A stretch of 12,822 nt of DNA from JAVVRI01 sp036654795 (GTDB taxonomy: Bacteria > Bacteroidota > Bacteroidia > Bacteroidales > Tannerellaceae): NCBI GenBank assembly GCA_036654795.1, contig JAVVRI010000090.1, positions 1 to 12,822 of the forward strand, written 5' to 3'. Every line of letters begins with the position of its first letter. The first letter of the stretch is position 1. A program made the position numbers and the translations under genes. Under the pieces are notes generated by a model, which saw nothing but the letters and a program-made list of their open reading frames with translations, searched no databases and was not told where the DNA came from. This document shows positions 1 through 6,542 of this stretch, one piece after another.

Positions 1-94
1 GTTTATACTCCGACGGCTCAACCGAACCACGAAGTTTATTCGCCGAATCCCACAGCGTCTCCTCTATACTCTTATCTTTATTTTGCTTTGCCAT
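1..94 (-). CDS. hsdM: Type I restriction-modification methyltransferase subunit (HsdM), N-terminal fragment
   Basis: Only the first 31 codons are present; the gene leaves the window at base 1. Reading leftward from the ATG at 94-92, the protein starts MAKQNKDKSIEETLWDSANK and continues LRGSVEPSEYK. This matches the typical opening of type I N6-adenine methyltransferase subunits, where the 'LW..A..LRG...PSEYK' helix precedes 'H.VLGLIFLKY'. HsdM methylates adenine in the recognition sequence and forms a complex with HsdS, and with HsdR for restriction. The upstream regulator's stop codon (98-100) lies only 3 nt from the ATG, so the two genes are probably co-transcribed. hsdS and hsdR would be expected further left but are not in view. 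No catalytic motif (NPPY/F) lies in this short piece, so the call rests on the N-terminal pattern. Confidence 0.8.
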   Translation of the reverse strand, partial: MAKQNKDKSIEETLWDSANKLRGSVEPSEYK

Positions 95-97
95 ATT

Positions 98-301
98 CTA
101 TTTCTTACTCTTATTAATCAATTCCCGTCTGTCAACATCCAATAATTCCGCAATCTTGGTCAATGTACTTAAATCGGGTTGTGAGGCATTAGAGCACCAT
201 TTTGAAACCGTAGAAGGATCTTTGCCGAGTTGTTCGGCAAGCCATTTTCCTGTTTTCTTCTTTTCGACAAGAACCACTTTCAGCCTATTTATCTCTTTCT
301 T
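98..301 (-). CDS. Small XRE/Cro-type helix-turn-helix regulator upstream of hsdM, start codon apparently lost
   Basis: The open frame on the minus strand ends with TAG at 98-100. It encodes about 68 residues, including NRLKVVLVEKKKTGKWLAEQ, then LGKDPSTVSKWCSNASQPDL and TLTKIAELLDVDRRELI. This is a complete XRE-type HTH: the 'TGKWLAEQLG' and 'PSTVSKW' segments are the turn and recognition helices. Such proteins often precede type I or II methylase genes and control their expression, and hsdM starts 3 nt downstream. From memory, homologues begin M-K-E-I-N; here that codon (299-301) reads AAG, giving K-K-E-I-N. An in-frame TAG lies three codons upstream (308-310) with no ATG between. The only common alternative start is a GTG at 277-275, which would remove part of helix 1. 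The gene may therefore be poorly translated or inactive. The HTH call is firm; the start is not. Confidence 0.7.
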   Translation of the reverse strand, partial: KKEINRLKVVLVEKKKTGKWLAEQLGKDPSTVSKWCSNASQPDLSTLTKIAELLDVDRRELINKSKK

Positions 302-328
302 AGCACTCTATTTGATGGTCGTAATATG

Positions 329-362
329 CAAAGATATTGAAAATAGTCATTGCTTGTACCAA
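329..362 (-). promoter_or_regulatory. Candidate Bacteroides-type promoter for the XRE regulator and hsdM
   Basis: On the minus strand TATCTTTG (plus 329-336) matches the Bacteroides -7 consensus TAnnTTTG exactly. A TTGG at 359-362 lies 22 nt upstream, where TTTG (the -33 element) is expected at about 19-21 nt. Transcription would start near 320, about 20 nt before the AAG codon at 301 that replaces the expected ATG. This placement supports 299-301 as the original start of the regulator. Confidence 0.45.
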
Positions 363-512
363 CTTTCTAAACAATACCGTAAATATAAGAATTATGAAGT
401 AAATGCAAGGGTTCTAAACGAAAAAAGGAGATAGAATAGCAATCCTGTTTGGTTCCGGCTTGTCCGGGTTCCTTGCTAAAACAACCCTTCAGAATGCTAC
501 CTTTTATTTCAT

Positions 513-659
513 AGGATACGAGAAACTATTGATATATTGTACAGCTTATCATAAATAGGTTGTACAGGTTATCTATTATATATTGTACAGGTTATAATTG
601 ATAACCTGTACAACATATAATTACTTTCTCGTATCCTTTACATTAGTTTCTAGTATCCT
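513..659. repeat. Array of two interleaved repeat families in direct and inverted orientation (iteron-like) upstream of vapE
   Basis: Family A, consensus AGGATACGAGAAACTA: 513-528 (plus); 625-637 (minus, identical over 13 nt); 644-659 (minus, one mismatch in 16). Family B, core TTGTACAGGTTATC: 535-550 (plus, one change in the core); 559-573 (plus); 581-595 (plus); 600-614 (minus). The copies at 559-573 and 600-614 are perfect 15-nt inverted repeats. 583-595 and 601-613 form a perfect 13-bp palindrome around a 5-nt loop. The order is A> B> B> B> <B <A <A. The DNA is A/T-rich and ends about 50 bp before the vapE promoter. No T-run follows the palindrome on either strand, so it is not a plain terminator. 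It could be binding sites for a replication initiator (iterons) or an operator cluster for vapE. The repeats are directly visible; the role is inferred. Confidence 0.85.
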
Positions 660-710
660 TTTAAATAGGTGATAGTAGTCTTGTTTACAGGAAAATAAAT
701 AATTAAAAGT

Positions 711-741
711 TTTGATTATGTTGCAAAATTATTTATTTTTG
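711..741 (+). promoter_or_regulatory. Consensus Bacteroides promoter for vapE
   Basis: TTTG at 711-714 (-33 element), a 19-nt spacer, and TATTTTTG at 734-741 (-7 element, TAnnTTTG) match the known Bacteroides primary sigma consensus in sequence and spacing. Transcription should begin near 748-750. That is downstream of the TTG at 712 and ATG at 718 that open the longest frame, so it favours the ATG at 769 as the vapE start. Confidence 0.65.
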
Positions 742-768
742 GACTGTAAATTTAAAAAACTAGTTAGA

Positions 769-2850
769 ATGAGAGTCGCACAGCTTAGGGGCGATCTGAA
801 CGCCCAGCGTAATCTGGAGGTGAGCATTGTGCTTAATTCCATGAAGACGGAAAACAACCGGAAAACGGTAGCTACCCTAAGGGAGGACATCCCTTATCTG
901 AATCGCACGTCGAAAAGCATTTCGGCGGAGAAGATTCCTATTATTCTTTTTGGCGTAACATTGAAAAGGGAGGGTGATAATTGGCAAATGACGGGGTATA
1001 ATGGCCTGGTGCTGATTGGTATAAACAATCTGATCGATAAAGAGGAAGCCGCTACTTTGCGAAGCCGTGCGGCGGACTTTCCGCAGACGTTGACTGCTTT
1101 TGTTGGTTCCAGTGGGCGGAGCGTGAAGATCATTGTTCCTTTTACCTTACCCGATGGTACGTTGCCGGAGAAGGTTGAGGAGGTACGCCGTTTTCATGCA
1201 CATGCGTATCGTTGGGCGGTGAAATATTATGAGGGGCAATTACGATGCAAAATAGGACCGAAGGAGCCGACTGTCCCTGTGCCGGAGCAGGGTTGCAGGG
1301 CGTCTTATGATCCGGATTTATACTATAATCCTGATGCCCTGCCGATACGTATCGAGCAACCGATGCAGATGCCTGAGCCATTTACTGCCAGTGAGCTACG
1401 TAGCAGCGAGGAAGATCCGCTGCGCCGGATGTTGCCGGGTTATGATTTGTATAAACGTATTTCGTTGCTTTACGAAACGTGTCTGACGGATACCTATTTG
1501 CAAGTAGGTAGGGAGACTGGGGAGGAGAACCGAAAGAATTTTCTTGTCCATCTGGCGCGTAACTGCCAGCGTTCGGCTATTCCTGAGGAGGAGGCGGTGC
1601 GCTTCACCCTGATTCACCCCTTTGAGCAGGAGTTGGAGCTGGAAGTGCGGGCTACCTTCGCTAATATTTACCGCAAGGAGCTGTTTTTCGGCCGGCGTCC
1701 TTGCTTGCCCAAGCGGATGCTGGTGGCTATTGAGATGGAGGAGTTCATGAACCGCCGTTACGAACTGCGCTTCAACCGTATGACGGGTAGCAAGGAGTAT
1801 CGTTTGCGCCATTCTCAATTCGTGCGTTTTGCCCCCGTGACGGCGGAGGCGGTGAAGAGTATCTGTTTTGAAGCGCAACTGGAAGGGGTCTCTGCCATCG
1901 AGTATGATGTGCAACGATATGTGGATTCGGAGCGCGTTCTTCACTTTTGGCCTGTCGAGGAATATCTGTATGGCTTGCCCGACTGGGATGGGGTGGAGCG
2001 TATTCGTGCGCTTGCCAACTGCGTCTCATGCGATAATCCTGCGTGGCCGGATCTCTTTTATCGTTGGTTTCTGAGCATGGTGGCGCACTGGTTGCAGATG
2101 GATCGCGAGCATGCCAACAGCACGTCGCCCTTACTAGTCGGTTCGCAGGGTTGCCGTAAGAGTACCTTTTGCCAAAACCTTTTGCCTCCTGAGCTACGTG
2201 CTTATTATACAGACGGGCTAGATATGGGCAGTCGGAAGGATGCGGAGCTTTCCCTTAGCCGTTTTGCTCTGATCAATCTGGATGAGTTCGATTCGATCCC
2301 TGCCTCCAAGCAGCCTTACTTGAAGAATCTGCTTCAGAAGCCGAGGGTGACGATGCGCAAACCTCACGCTGTCGCCATGGAGGAGCTTCGCCGCTTTGCT
2401 TCTTTTATAGCTACATCGAACACCTCTAGCCTACTGAGCGACACAACGGGTAGCCGCCGCTTTATCGGTGTGGAAGTGAAAGGTCTAATCCGAATTGAAC
2501 CCATAGATTATGCTCAACTGTATGCCGAGGCTACCAAAGTCTTGCGCAATGGTGAGCGCTATTGGTTTACCTCCGAGGAGGAGGCGTTGTTAAATCGTAC
2601 TAATCGGAAGTTCGAACAGGTACCTTTACTGGAGGAGTTATTCTTTCATTATTATCGGCTTGCCGATGAGGACGAGGAGTGTATGCCGCTTGCTGCTCCC
2701 GAAATATTGATGTATATCAGTAAGCAGAGCAAGACGGACGTTACGGAAACGAGACTACTTCAGTTTGGACGATTGATGCAAAAATACAATGTACGAAAAA
2801 AAATATCACGTGATAGAAAGTATTATTATGTGATACCTATCGTAAGGTAG
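769..2850 (+). CDS. VapE/VirE-type P-loop NTPase (primase-helicase-like protein of mobile elements)
   Basis: A 693-residue protein from the ATG at 769. The frame stays open upstream to a TTG at 712 and an ATG at 718, but the consensus promoter at 711-741 puts those before the transcription start. The N-terminal third, with 'SVKIIVPFTLPDGTLP', 'FHAHAYRWAVKYY' and 'RASYDPDLYYNPDA', resembles the VirE N-terminal (BT4734-like) domain common in Bacteroides. The second half is a VapE-type P-loop ATPase: Walker A GSQGCRKST (Lys about 464), Walker B ALINLDEFD (Asp-Glu about 505-506), a sensor-like FIATSN (about 546-551) and an arginine pair in TGSRRF (about 562-563). The C-terminal 120 residues fit the DUF3874-type tail. 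These proteins are related to D5/SF3 helicases of phages and satellites; their biochemical role in Bacteroides is not settled. The repeat array upstream and the HU-like gene downstream fit a DNA-replication or DNA-remodelling module. No truncation is visible. Confidence 0.85.
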   Translation: MRVAQLRGDLNAQRNLEVSIVLNSMKTENNRKTVATLREDIPYLNRTSKSISAEKIPIILFGVTLKREGDNWQMTGYNGLVLIGINNLIDKEEAATLRSRAADFPQTLTAFVGSSGRSVKIIVPFTLPDGTLPEKVEEVRRFHAHAYRWAVKYYEGQLRCKIGPKEPTVPVPEQGCRASYDPDLYYNPDALPIRIEQPMQMPEPFTASELRSSEEDPLRRMLPGYDLYKRISLLYETCLTDTYLQVGRETGEENRKNFLVHLARNCQRSAIPEEEAVRFTLIHPFEQELELEVRATFANIYRKELFFGRRPCLPKRMLVAIEMEEFMNRRYELRFNRMTGSKEYRLRHSQFVRFAPVTAEAVKSICFEAQLEGVSAIEYDVQRYVDSERVLHFWPVEEYLYGLPDWDGVERIRALANCVSCDNPAWPDLFYRWFLSMVAHWLQMDREHANSTSPLLVGSQGCRKSTFCQNLLPPELRAYYTDGLDMGSRKDAELSLSRFALINLDEFDSIPASKQPYLKNLLQKPRVTMRKPHAVAMEELRRFASFIATSNTSSLLSDTTGSRRFIGVEVKGLIRIEPIDYAQLYAEATKVLRNGERYWFTSEEEALLNRTNRKFEQVPLLEELFFHYYRLADEDEECMPLAAPEILMYISKQSKTDVTETRLLQFGRLMQKYNVRKKISRDRKYYYVIPIVR

Positions 2851-2894
2851 TTTTGTTTCGGTTTTGTTTCGGTTTTGTTTCGGTTGTGTTTCGG
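2851..2894. repeat. Four tandem 11-bp repeats (TTTTGTTTCGG)
   Basis: Immediately after the vapE stop codon, TTTTGTTTCGG occurs at 2851-2861, 2862-2872 and 2873-2883, all identical, and at 2884-2894 with one change (TTGTGTTTCGG). The unit is close to one helical turn, so each copy would face the same side of the DNA. Looser GTTTCG and TCGGTTTG words recur up to about 2972. The role is unknown: possibly a protein-binding array before the HU-like gene, or a slippage-prone simple repeat. Confidence 0.9.
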
Positions 2895-3004
2895 TTTGAA
2901 AGCCTAATCGAAACGTCGTAAGTCCTTGTGGGTGCGATTGATATGGGCGTATGTTTCGATGTGTCGGTTTGTTTGATAAAAATCATATATAAAACAATGA
3001 AATA

Positions 3005-3346
3005 ATGAGTGTGAAGTACAAGTTTACCCCCATCTGCGATAACATGAATGGGGAAGGAGAGAAGATTAAAGGTTTTTATCCGAAGGTGGTTAGTCGCGGC
3101 ACAATACACAAAGAGGAGTTGTTCGATGAGATTTCGCAAGGATCGGCCTCCATGCGTGCGGAGTTAACCCGTTCTTGGATGCTGATAGAGAGCCATATTT
3201 TGGAACGGTTGCGCAATGGTTACGATGTTTGCCTCAACGACTTCGGCACTTTTTCGTTGTCTGCCGAGAGCCGTCTCATCGAGAAGAAGAACGAGATTCG
3301 CGCTGAGTCCATCACTGTAAAAGGGATGAACTTCCGTGCTTCCTAA
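3005..3346 (+). CDS. HU-like DNA-binding protein, ended early by an in-frame TAA
   Basis: A 113-residue protein of the Bacteroidales HU-related family. It starts MSVKYKFTPI, has 'FYPKVVSRGTIHKEELFDEI', the helical 'ELTRSWMLIESHILERLRNG', and the diagnostic beta-strand entry 'LNDFGTFSLSAES', ending near 'VKGMNFRAS'. HU-like proteins bend and compact DNA, and members of this family commonly accompany VapE genes in Bacteroides. The frame continues after the TAA (3344-3346) for 18 sense codons, reading DVNKKFRGTRFEREAEKK before a TAG at 3401-3403. This looks like the basic C-terminal tail usual in the family, so TAA probably replaces a Lys codon (AAA to TAA is one change). Full length would be about 132 residues. 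The core fold is intact, so partial function is possible. The start overlaps a mini-ORF (ATG AAA TAA at 2997-3005). Confidence 0.8.
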   Translation: MSVKYKFTPICDNMNGEGEKIKGFYPKVVSRGTIHKEELFDEISQGSASMRAELTRSWMLIESHILERLRNGYDVCLNDFGTFSLSAESRLIEKKNEIRAESITVKGMNFRAS

Positions 3347-3403
3347 GATGTAAACAAGAAGTTTCGAGGCACACGTTTTGAGCGCGAGGCGGAGAAGAAG
3401 TAG
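3347..3403 (+). pseudogene. Severed C-terminal tail of the HU-like gene
   Basis: In frame with the HU-like gene and separated only by the TAA at 3344-3346. The 18 codons encode a basic segment (KKFRGTRFERE, then AEKK) and end in TAG. It is too short to be a gene of its own and has no start codon; it is best explained as the original end of the upstream gene. Confidence 0.6.
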
Positions 3404-3536
3404 AGCGGGGGGGGAAGATGCAAAGATTAATGTACACACGTACGCACTTTAGAGCGTATTCGCTTGTTGCGGATTGTAATAAAAATTATCTTTGAAAAAT
3501 TGTTTGAATACTAATTAAATACTTAAATATTGTCGC

Positions 3537-4673
3537 ATGGAAATGAAAAAGGGGGAGAACATTGGCTGGGTAGACTTGCTACGTGTTATTGCTTGTTTTT
3601 TGGTTGTGTTTTCTCATTGTTGTGATCCTTTTGTAGGGCAGTTTGATAATGATAAGGGGGCATTCCTGACGGGTGTGTTTTCGGGTAGTTTTGTTCGGGC
3701 TTGTGTGCCTTTGTTTGTGATGATGACGGGCGTTCTGCTGTTTCCGGTGCGTATGAGCATGAGCGACTTTTACAGGAAGCGCATCAAGCGTGTGGTGATT
3801 CCGCTTGTTTTCTGGTCGCTTGTCCTGCCGGTGATCTATTTTGTTTATCTGAATTATGGGGTGACTACTACGAGTCCTTCTATTGCGCCTGATAACTTTA
3901 CGCTTAGCGCAACGCTCCATAAGATGTACACGTTTATCTTTAACTTTACGTATGATACGACACCGATGTGGTATCTCTACATGCTGGTGGGGTTGTATCT
4001 GATTATTCCGATACTGAGTGTCTGGTTGAAGCAGGCGTCGAAACAAGACATTCAGCTCTTTTTGTCTGTCTGGGGGATCTCGCTGGTGCTTCCTTATCTG
4101 AAGATGGCAGCTCCTTTGCTGGGATATACCGGCAATTATGGTAATATGGGTCTTTTGGGTGTTTGCGACTGGAATGATTATGGTATGCTGTATTATGTCT
4201 CCGGCTTTATCGGTTACTTGGTGTTGGCCTATTATCTGGTTACCTATCCACTTACGTGGAGTTGGAAGAAGCTGCTTAGTCTTATGATCCCGATGTTTTT
4301 GGTTGGATACGCCATTACTTCGTTTGGCTTTTTGTTGACGCAACAGTATTTCCCCGGCAATTATGCCAACTTGGAGATTGTCTGGTACTTTGCCGGTATC
4401 AATGTCTTTATGATGACTTTCCCTGTCTTTGTCATTGTGCAGAAACTAAAAGTGCCCTCGTCTGCCGCTCTTTCTCGTTTGGCTTCGCTGACGTTTGGCA
4501 TATATCTGTGTCACTTTGTGTTTGTGCAGATGGCTTATGACTTTTTCTCAACCCTATTCCCGCTGCCTGCTATTGTCAGCATTCTTGGCATGGCCTGCAC
4601 TGCCTTCCTGATCAGTTATCTGGTTGTTCTGGCGATGAAGCAGTTCCGGTTGACGCGTCGTTTTATTATGTAA
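3537..4673 (+). CDS. Acyltransferase family 3 integral membrane protein
   Basis: A 378-residue polytopic membrane protein with about ten hydrophobic segments. The N-terminus reads WVDLLRVIACFLVVFSHCCD; the D-x-L-R and the His in the first membrane helix (His27) are the hallmark of the acyltransferase 3 family (OafA/WecH-like). A cytoplasmic basic segment RKRIKRVVIP (about residues 80-90) is also typical. Members move acetyl or other acyl groups onto sugars of surface polysaccharide or glycolipid at the inner membrane; the substrate cannot be told from sequence. The length agrees with single-domain members lacking the SGNH extension. It is followed after 25 nt by a DUF695-like gene on the same strand, probably in one transcript. 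The ATG at 3537 is the first of two close ATGs (the second at 3543); either could serve. Confidence 0.85.
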   Translation: MEMKKGENIGWVDLLRVIACFLVVFSHCCDPFVGQFDNDKGAFLTGVFSGSFVRACVPLFVMMTGVLLFPVRMSMSDFYRKRIKRVVIPLVFWSLVLPVIYFVYLNYGVTTTSPSIAPDNFTLSATLHKMYTFIFNFTYDTTPMWYLYMLVGLYLIIPILSVWLKQASKQDIQLFLSVWGISLVLPYLKMAAPLLGYTGNYGNMGLLGVCDWNDYGMLYYVSGFIGYLVLAYYLVTYPLTWSWKKLLSLMIPMFLVGYAITSFGFLLTQQYFPGNYANLEIVWYFAGINVFMMTFPVFVIVQKLKVPSSAALSRLASLTFGIYLCHFVFVQMAYDFFSTLFPLPAIVSILGMACTAFLISYLVVLAMKQFRLTRRFIM

Positions 4674-4698
4674 GTATAAAAATAAGGAGTAGAATAAT

Positions 4699-5136
4699 AT
4701 GAAATTGAGCAACGAATGGTTTACCGCCCTTTCCGAAGATGAGGAAGGCCGCATGATTACAGTGAGTGGACGCGATGAATTGAATGAGTTTATTGAGTCC
4801 GGCAAGTTTAAGGAGCGTGCCGAAATCACTTGGAAGTACGAGGGGGATGCCAAGGGTATGCCCTCCGAAGCATTGGCCGAGCAGATCGAGACCGTGCAAG
4901 AGGCTTTGCAGAAGTCGATGGAGAAAGACAAACTGTCCATCCTGACAGGCGTTTATACCGGAGCAGGAGAGAAGGTGTGGGTTTTCTATACCCGTACGGT
5001 GCGTGTCTTTGGTGAACGACTGAACGAGGCCTTGGCTCCGTTCGAATTGCTCCCTATCTCTATTTACACAGAGGTAGATCCGGAATGGGAGGAATATACG
5101 GATATGTACGAGATGAAGCAGTGGGCGGTGGATTGA
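4699..5136 (+). CDS. DUF695-like protein of unknown function
   Basis: A 145-residue, acidic, soluble protein with no signal peptide or membrane segment. The pattern AEITWKYEG, MPSEALAEQIETVQEAL, ILTGVYTGAGEKVWVFYT, VRVFGERLNEAL and the ending DPEWEEYTDMYE is what I recall for the DUF695 family. No catalytic role is known to me. A clear AAGGAG lies 11-12 nt before the ATG, unusual in a genome where most starts lack one, so translation may be strong. It sits 25 nt after the acyltransferase gene and is followed by the terminator at 5155-5213. The acyltransferase and this gene probably form a two-gene unit; no functional link is evident. Confidence 0.75.
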   Translation: MKLSNEWFTALSEDEEGRMITVSGRDELNEFIESGKFKERAEITWKYEGDAKGMPSEALAEQIETVQEALQKSMEKDKLSILTGVYTGAGEKVWVFYTRTVRVFGERLNEALAPFELLPISIYTEVDPEWEEYTDMYEMKQWAVD

Positions 5137-5154
5137 TCGGCTGACTAGCGTATA

Positions 5155-5213
5155 AAAAAGAAGGGGGTGTATCATTTGCTTGTTATGAGCAGACGATACA
5201 CCCCCTTCTTTTT
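5155..5213. terminator. Bidirectional intrinsic terminator between DUF695-like gene and thrC
   Basis: AAAAAGAAGGGGGTGTATC (5155-5173) is exactly complementary to 5195-5213, giving a 19-bp stem with a 21-nt loop that contains a minor TGCT/AGCA pairing. The T-rich side gives a U-tract on the plus strand and the A-rich side gives one on the minus strand. It therefore ends both the acyltransferase-DUF695 transcript and the convergent thr operon. Confidence 0.92.
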
Positions 5214-5228
5214 CTCTTCTTCTCTTCT

Positions 5229-6542
5229 TTAGCGTGCCATCAAGTAAGCTTTGAAGCCTTCGAAGTCTTGTCCTAGTGCGACGCTTTGCTTTTTACCTTT
5301 CATAAAGGCTTGCAGTTTTTCCGGGATTTCGATGTCGGTACCCAGTATATGGTCTACTGTACCTTTGAACTTGGCGGGGTGTGCGGTTTCGAGGAATAGG
5401 CCGGTCTCCTTACTCTCCAATGCGCTCAGCACGAGTCCTTGATAACCGCAAGCTCCGTGCGGATCGAGCAGGTAATGCTCTTCGTTGTAGACGCGCTTCA
5501 TGACGAAGGCAATGTCTTCATCCGTAAAACGACAGCCTGAGATGAGTTCGCATATCTTTTTGTGCGGATCGGCATAGATGCTGAAGAGGTCGATGATGCG
5601 GGCAAAGTTGCTCGGGTCGCCCACGTCCATGGCATTGGCAAGGGTCGGTATGGAGGGACGCGGCGTGTATTCTCCGGTCTTTAGGTAGTCCAGGAACACA
5701 TCGTTGCGGTTGTTTGCTGCTACAAAGCGTTTGATGGGTAACCCCATCCAGTAGGCAAACAGTCCGGCCGTCAGGTTGCCGAAGTTTCCACTCGGCACGC
5801 AAACGACTAGTTCGTCCGCCTTGCCCATCTTGTCCAGCTGAGCGTAAGCGTTGAAATAGTAGAAAGCTTGTGGCAAGAAGCGGGCAACGTTGATGGAGTT
5901 GGCAGAGGTCAGCGTGAGGTGCGCATTGAGCTCTTCGTCCATAAAGGCGGACTTGACCAGCGCTTGGCAGTCGTCGAAGGTGCCATCTACTTCCAGTGCC
6001 GTGATGTTCTGCCCCAGTGTGGTGAATTGGCATTCCTGTATCGGGCTTACCTTTCCTTTGGGATAGAGCACGTAGACGTGGATGCCCGGTACACCTAGGA
6101 AGCCATTGGCAACGGCACTACCCGTATCGCCAGAGGTAGCTACCAGTACATTGACCTCTTTTAGTCCCTCTTTTTGAATAAAGTAACCCAGCACACGAGC
6201 CATGAAGCGGGCGCCTACATCCTTGAATGCCAGTGTTGGGCCATGAAATAGTTCCAGACTGTAAATGTTACTATCTACTCGCACGACGGGTGTCTCAAAC
6301 GAAAGGGTATCCTTTACGATCCCGTCCAGAACGTCCGGTTCGATGTCTTCGCCGAAGAAGGCCCGCGCAACGGTGCAGGCTATTTCGTGAAACGACATGT
6401 TCTTTAGGTTGTCAATCGTTTCCTCGTCTAGTGAGTCTATATATTCAGGCATATATAAGCCCTTGTCGCCGGCAAGTCCTTTGATTACGGCCTCTCCAAG
6501 CGTGGCTAGAGGGGCTTCTTTGTTTGTACTGTAATAATTCAT
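5229..6542 (-). CDS. thrC: Threonine synthase
   Basis: A 437-residue PLP enzyme that converts O-phospho-L-homoserine to L-threonine, the last step of threonine synthesis in the cytoplasm. It starts MNYYSTNKEAPLATLGEAVI, typical of bacterial ThrC. The cofactor lysine lies in GPTLAFKDVGARF (Lys107). The phosphate-binding loop SGDTGSA is at about 137-143, and TSANSINVARFLPQ and CVPSGNFGNLTAG follow as in the family. The length is normal. The ATG overlaps the stop codon of the upstream gene (ATGA, 6539-6542), so the two are translationally coupled. It is the last gene of the thr operon, with the terminator at 5155-5213 just beyond. It looks intact, but the in-frame stop in thrA upstream could reduce its expression through polarity. 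Confidence 0.97.
   Translation of the reverse strand: MNYYSTNKEAPLATLGEAVIKGLAGDKGLYMPEYIDSLDEETIDNLKNMSFHEIACTVARAFFGEDIEPDVLDGIVKDTLSFETPVVRVDSNIYSLELFHGPTLAFKDVGARFMARVLGYFIQKEGLKEVNVLVATSGDTGSAVANGFLGVPGIHVYVLYPKGKVSPIQECQFTTLGQNITALEVDGTFDDCQALVKSAFMDEELNAHLTLTSANSINVARFLPQAFYYFNAYAQLDKMGKADELVVCVPSGNFGNLTAGLFAYWMGLPIKRFVAANNRNDVFLDYLKTGEYTPRPSIPTLANAMDVGDPSNFARIIDLFSIYADPHKKICELISGCRFTDEDIAFVMKRVYNEEHYLLDPHGACGYQGLVLSALESKETGLFLETAHPAKFKGTVDHILGTDIEIPEKLQAFMKGKKQSVALGQDFEGFKAYLMAR

Larger units (their letters stand above)
302..768. other. Intergenic region between divergent XRE-hsdM and vapE
   Basis: I see no credible gene here. A plus-strand open frame crosses 156-434, but it overlaps the regulator in antisense and its product (Ser/Phe-rich start, no recognisable domain) is not convincing. 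The contents I can support are the minus-strand promoter at 329-362, the repeat array at 513-659 and the plus-strand promoter at 711-741. In 363-512 I see no clear structure apart from a short CCGG-CTTGT-CCGG motif near 455-475. Confidence 0.6.

Noticed and set aside
156..434. Plus-strand frame of 92 codons
   Set aside because: It lies antisense to the clear HTH regulator, has no recognisable domain, and its composition looks like a translated non-coding strand.
445..480. tRNA 3' end or attachment site suggested by GGTTCC-like words
   Set aside because: No acceptor stem, anticodon arm or CCA context can be built; the words are imperfect direct repeats only.
583..613. Intrinsic terminator at the 13-bp palindrome
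   Set aside because: No U-run follows on either strand, and the stem is part of a larger repeat array.
513..659. CRISPR-like array
   Set aside because: The repeats are of two kinds, mixed in orientation, with short uneven spacing and no cas gene; this is not CRISPR architecture.
3407..3414. Run of eight G as a phase-variable tract
   Set aside because: It lies after the HU-like frame and outside any coding region or clear promoter spacer; it may be error-prone in sequencing but has no evident role.
3579..4343. Long minus-strand frame of 254 codons opposite the acyltransferase gene
   Set aside because: It is rich in His, Arg and Gln, as expected from the complement of membrane-protein codons; the plus-strand gene is unambiguous.
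5111..6541. Alternative genetic code reading TGA as a sense codon
   Set aside because: Intact neighbours end normally in TGA (the DUF695-like gene and the PGM-like gene), so TGA is a stop in this genome.
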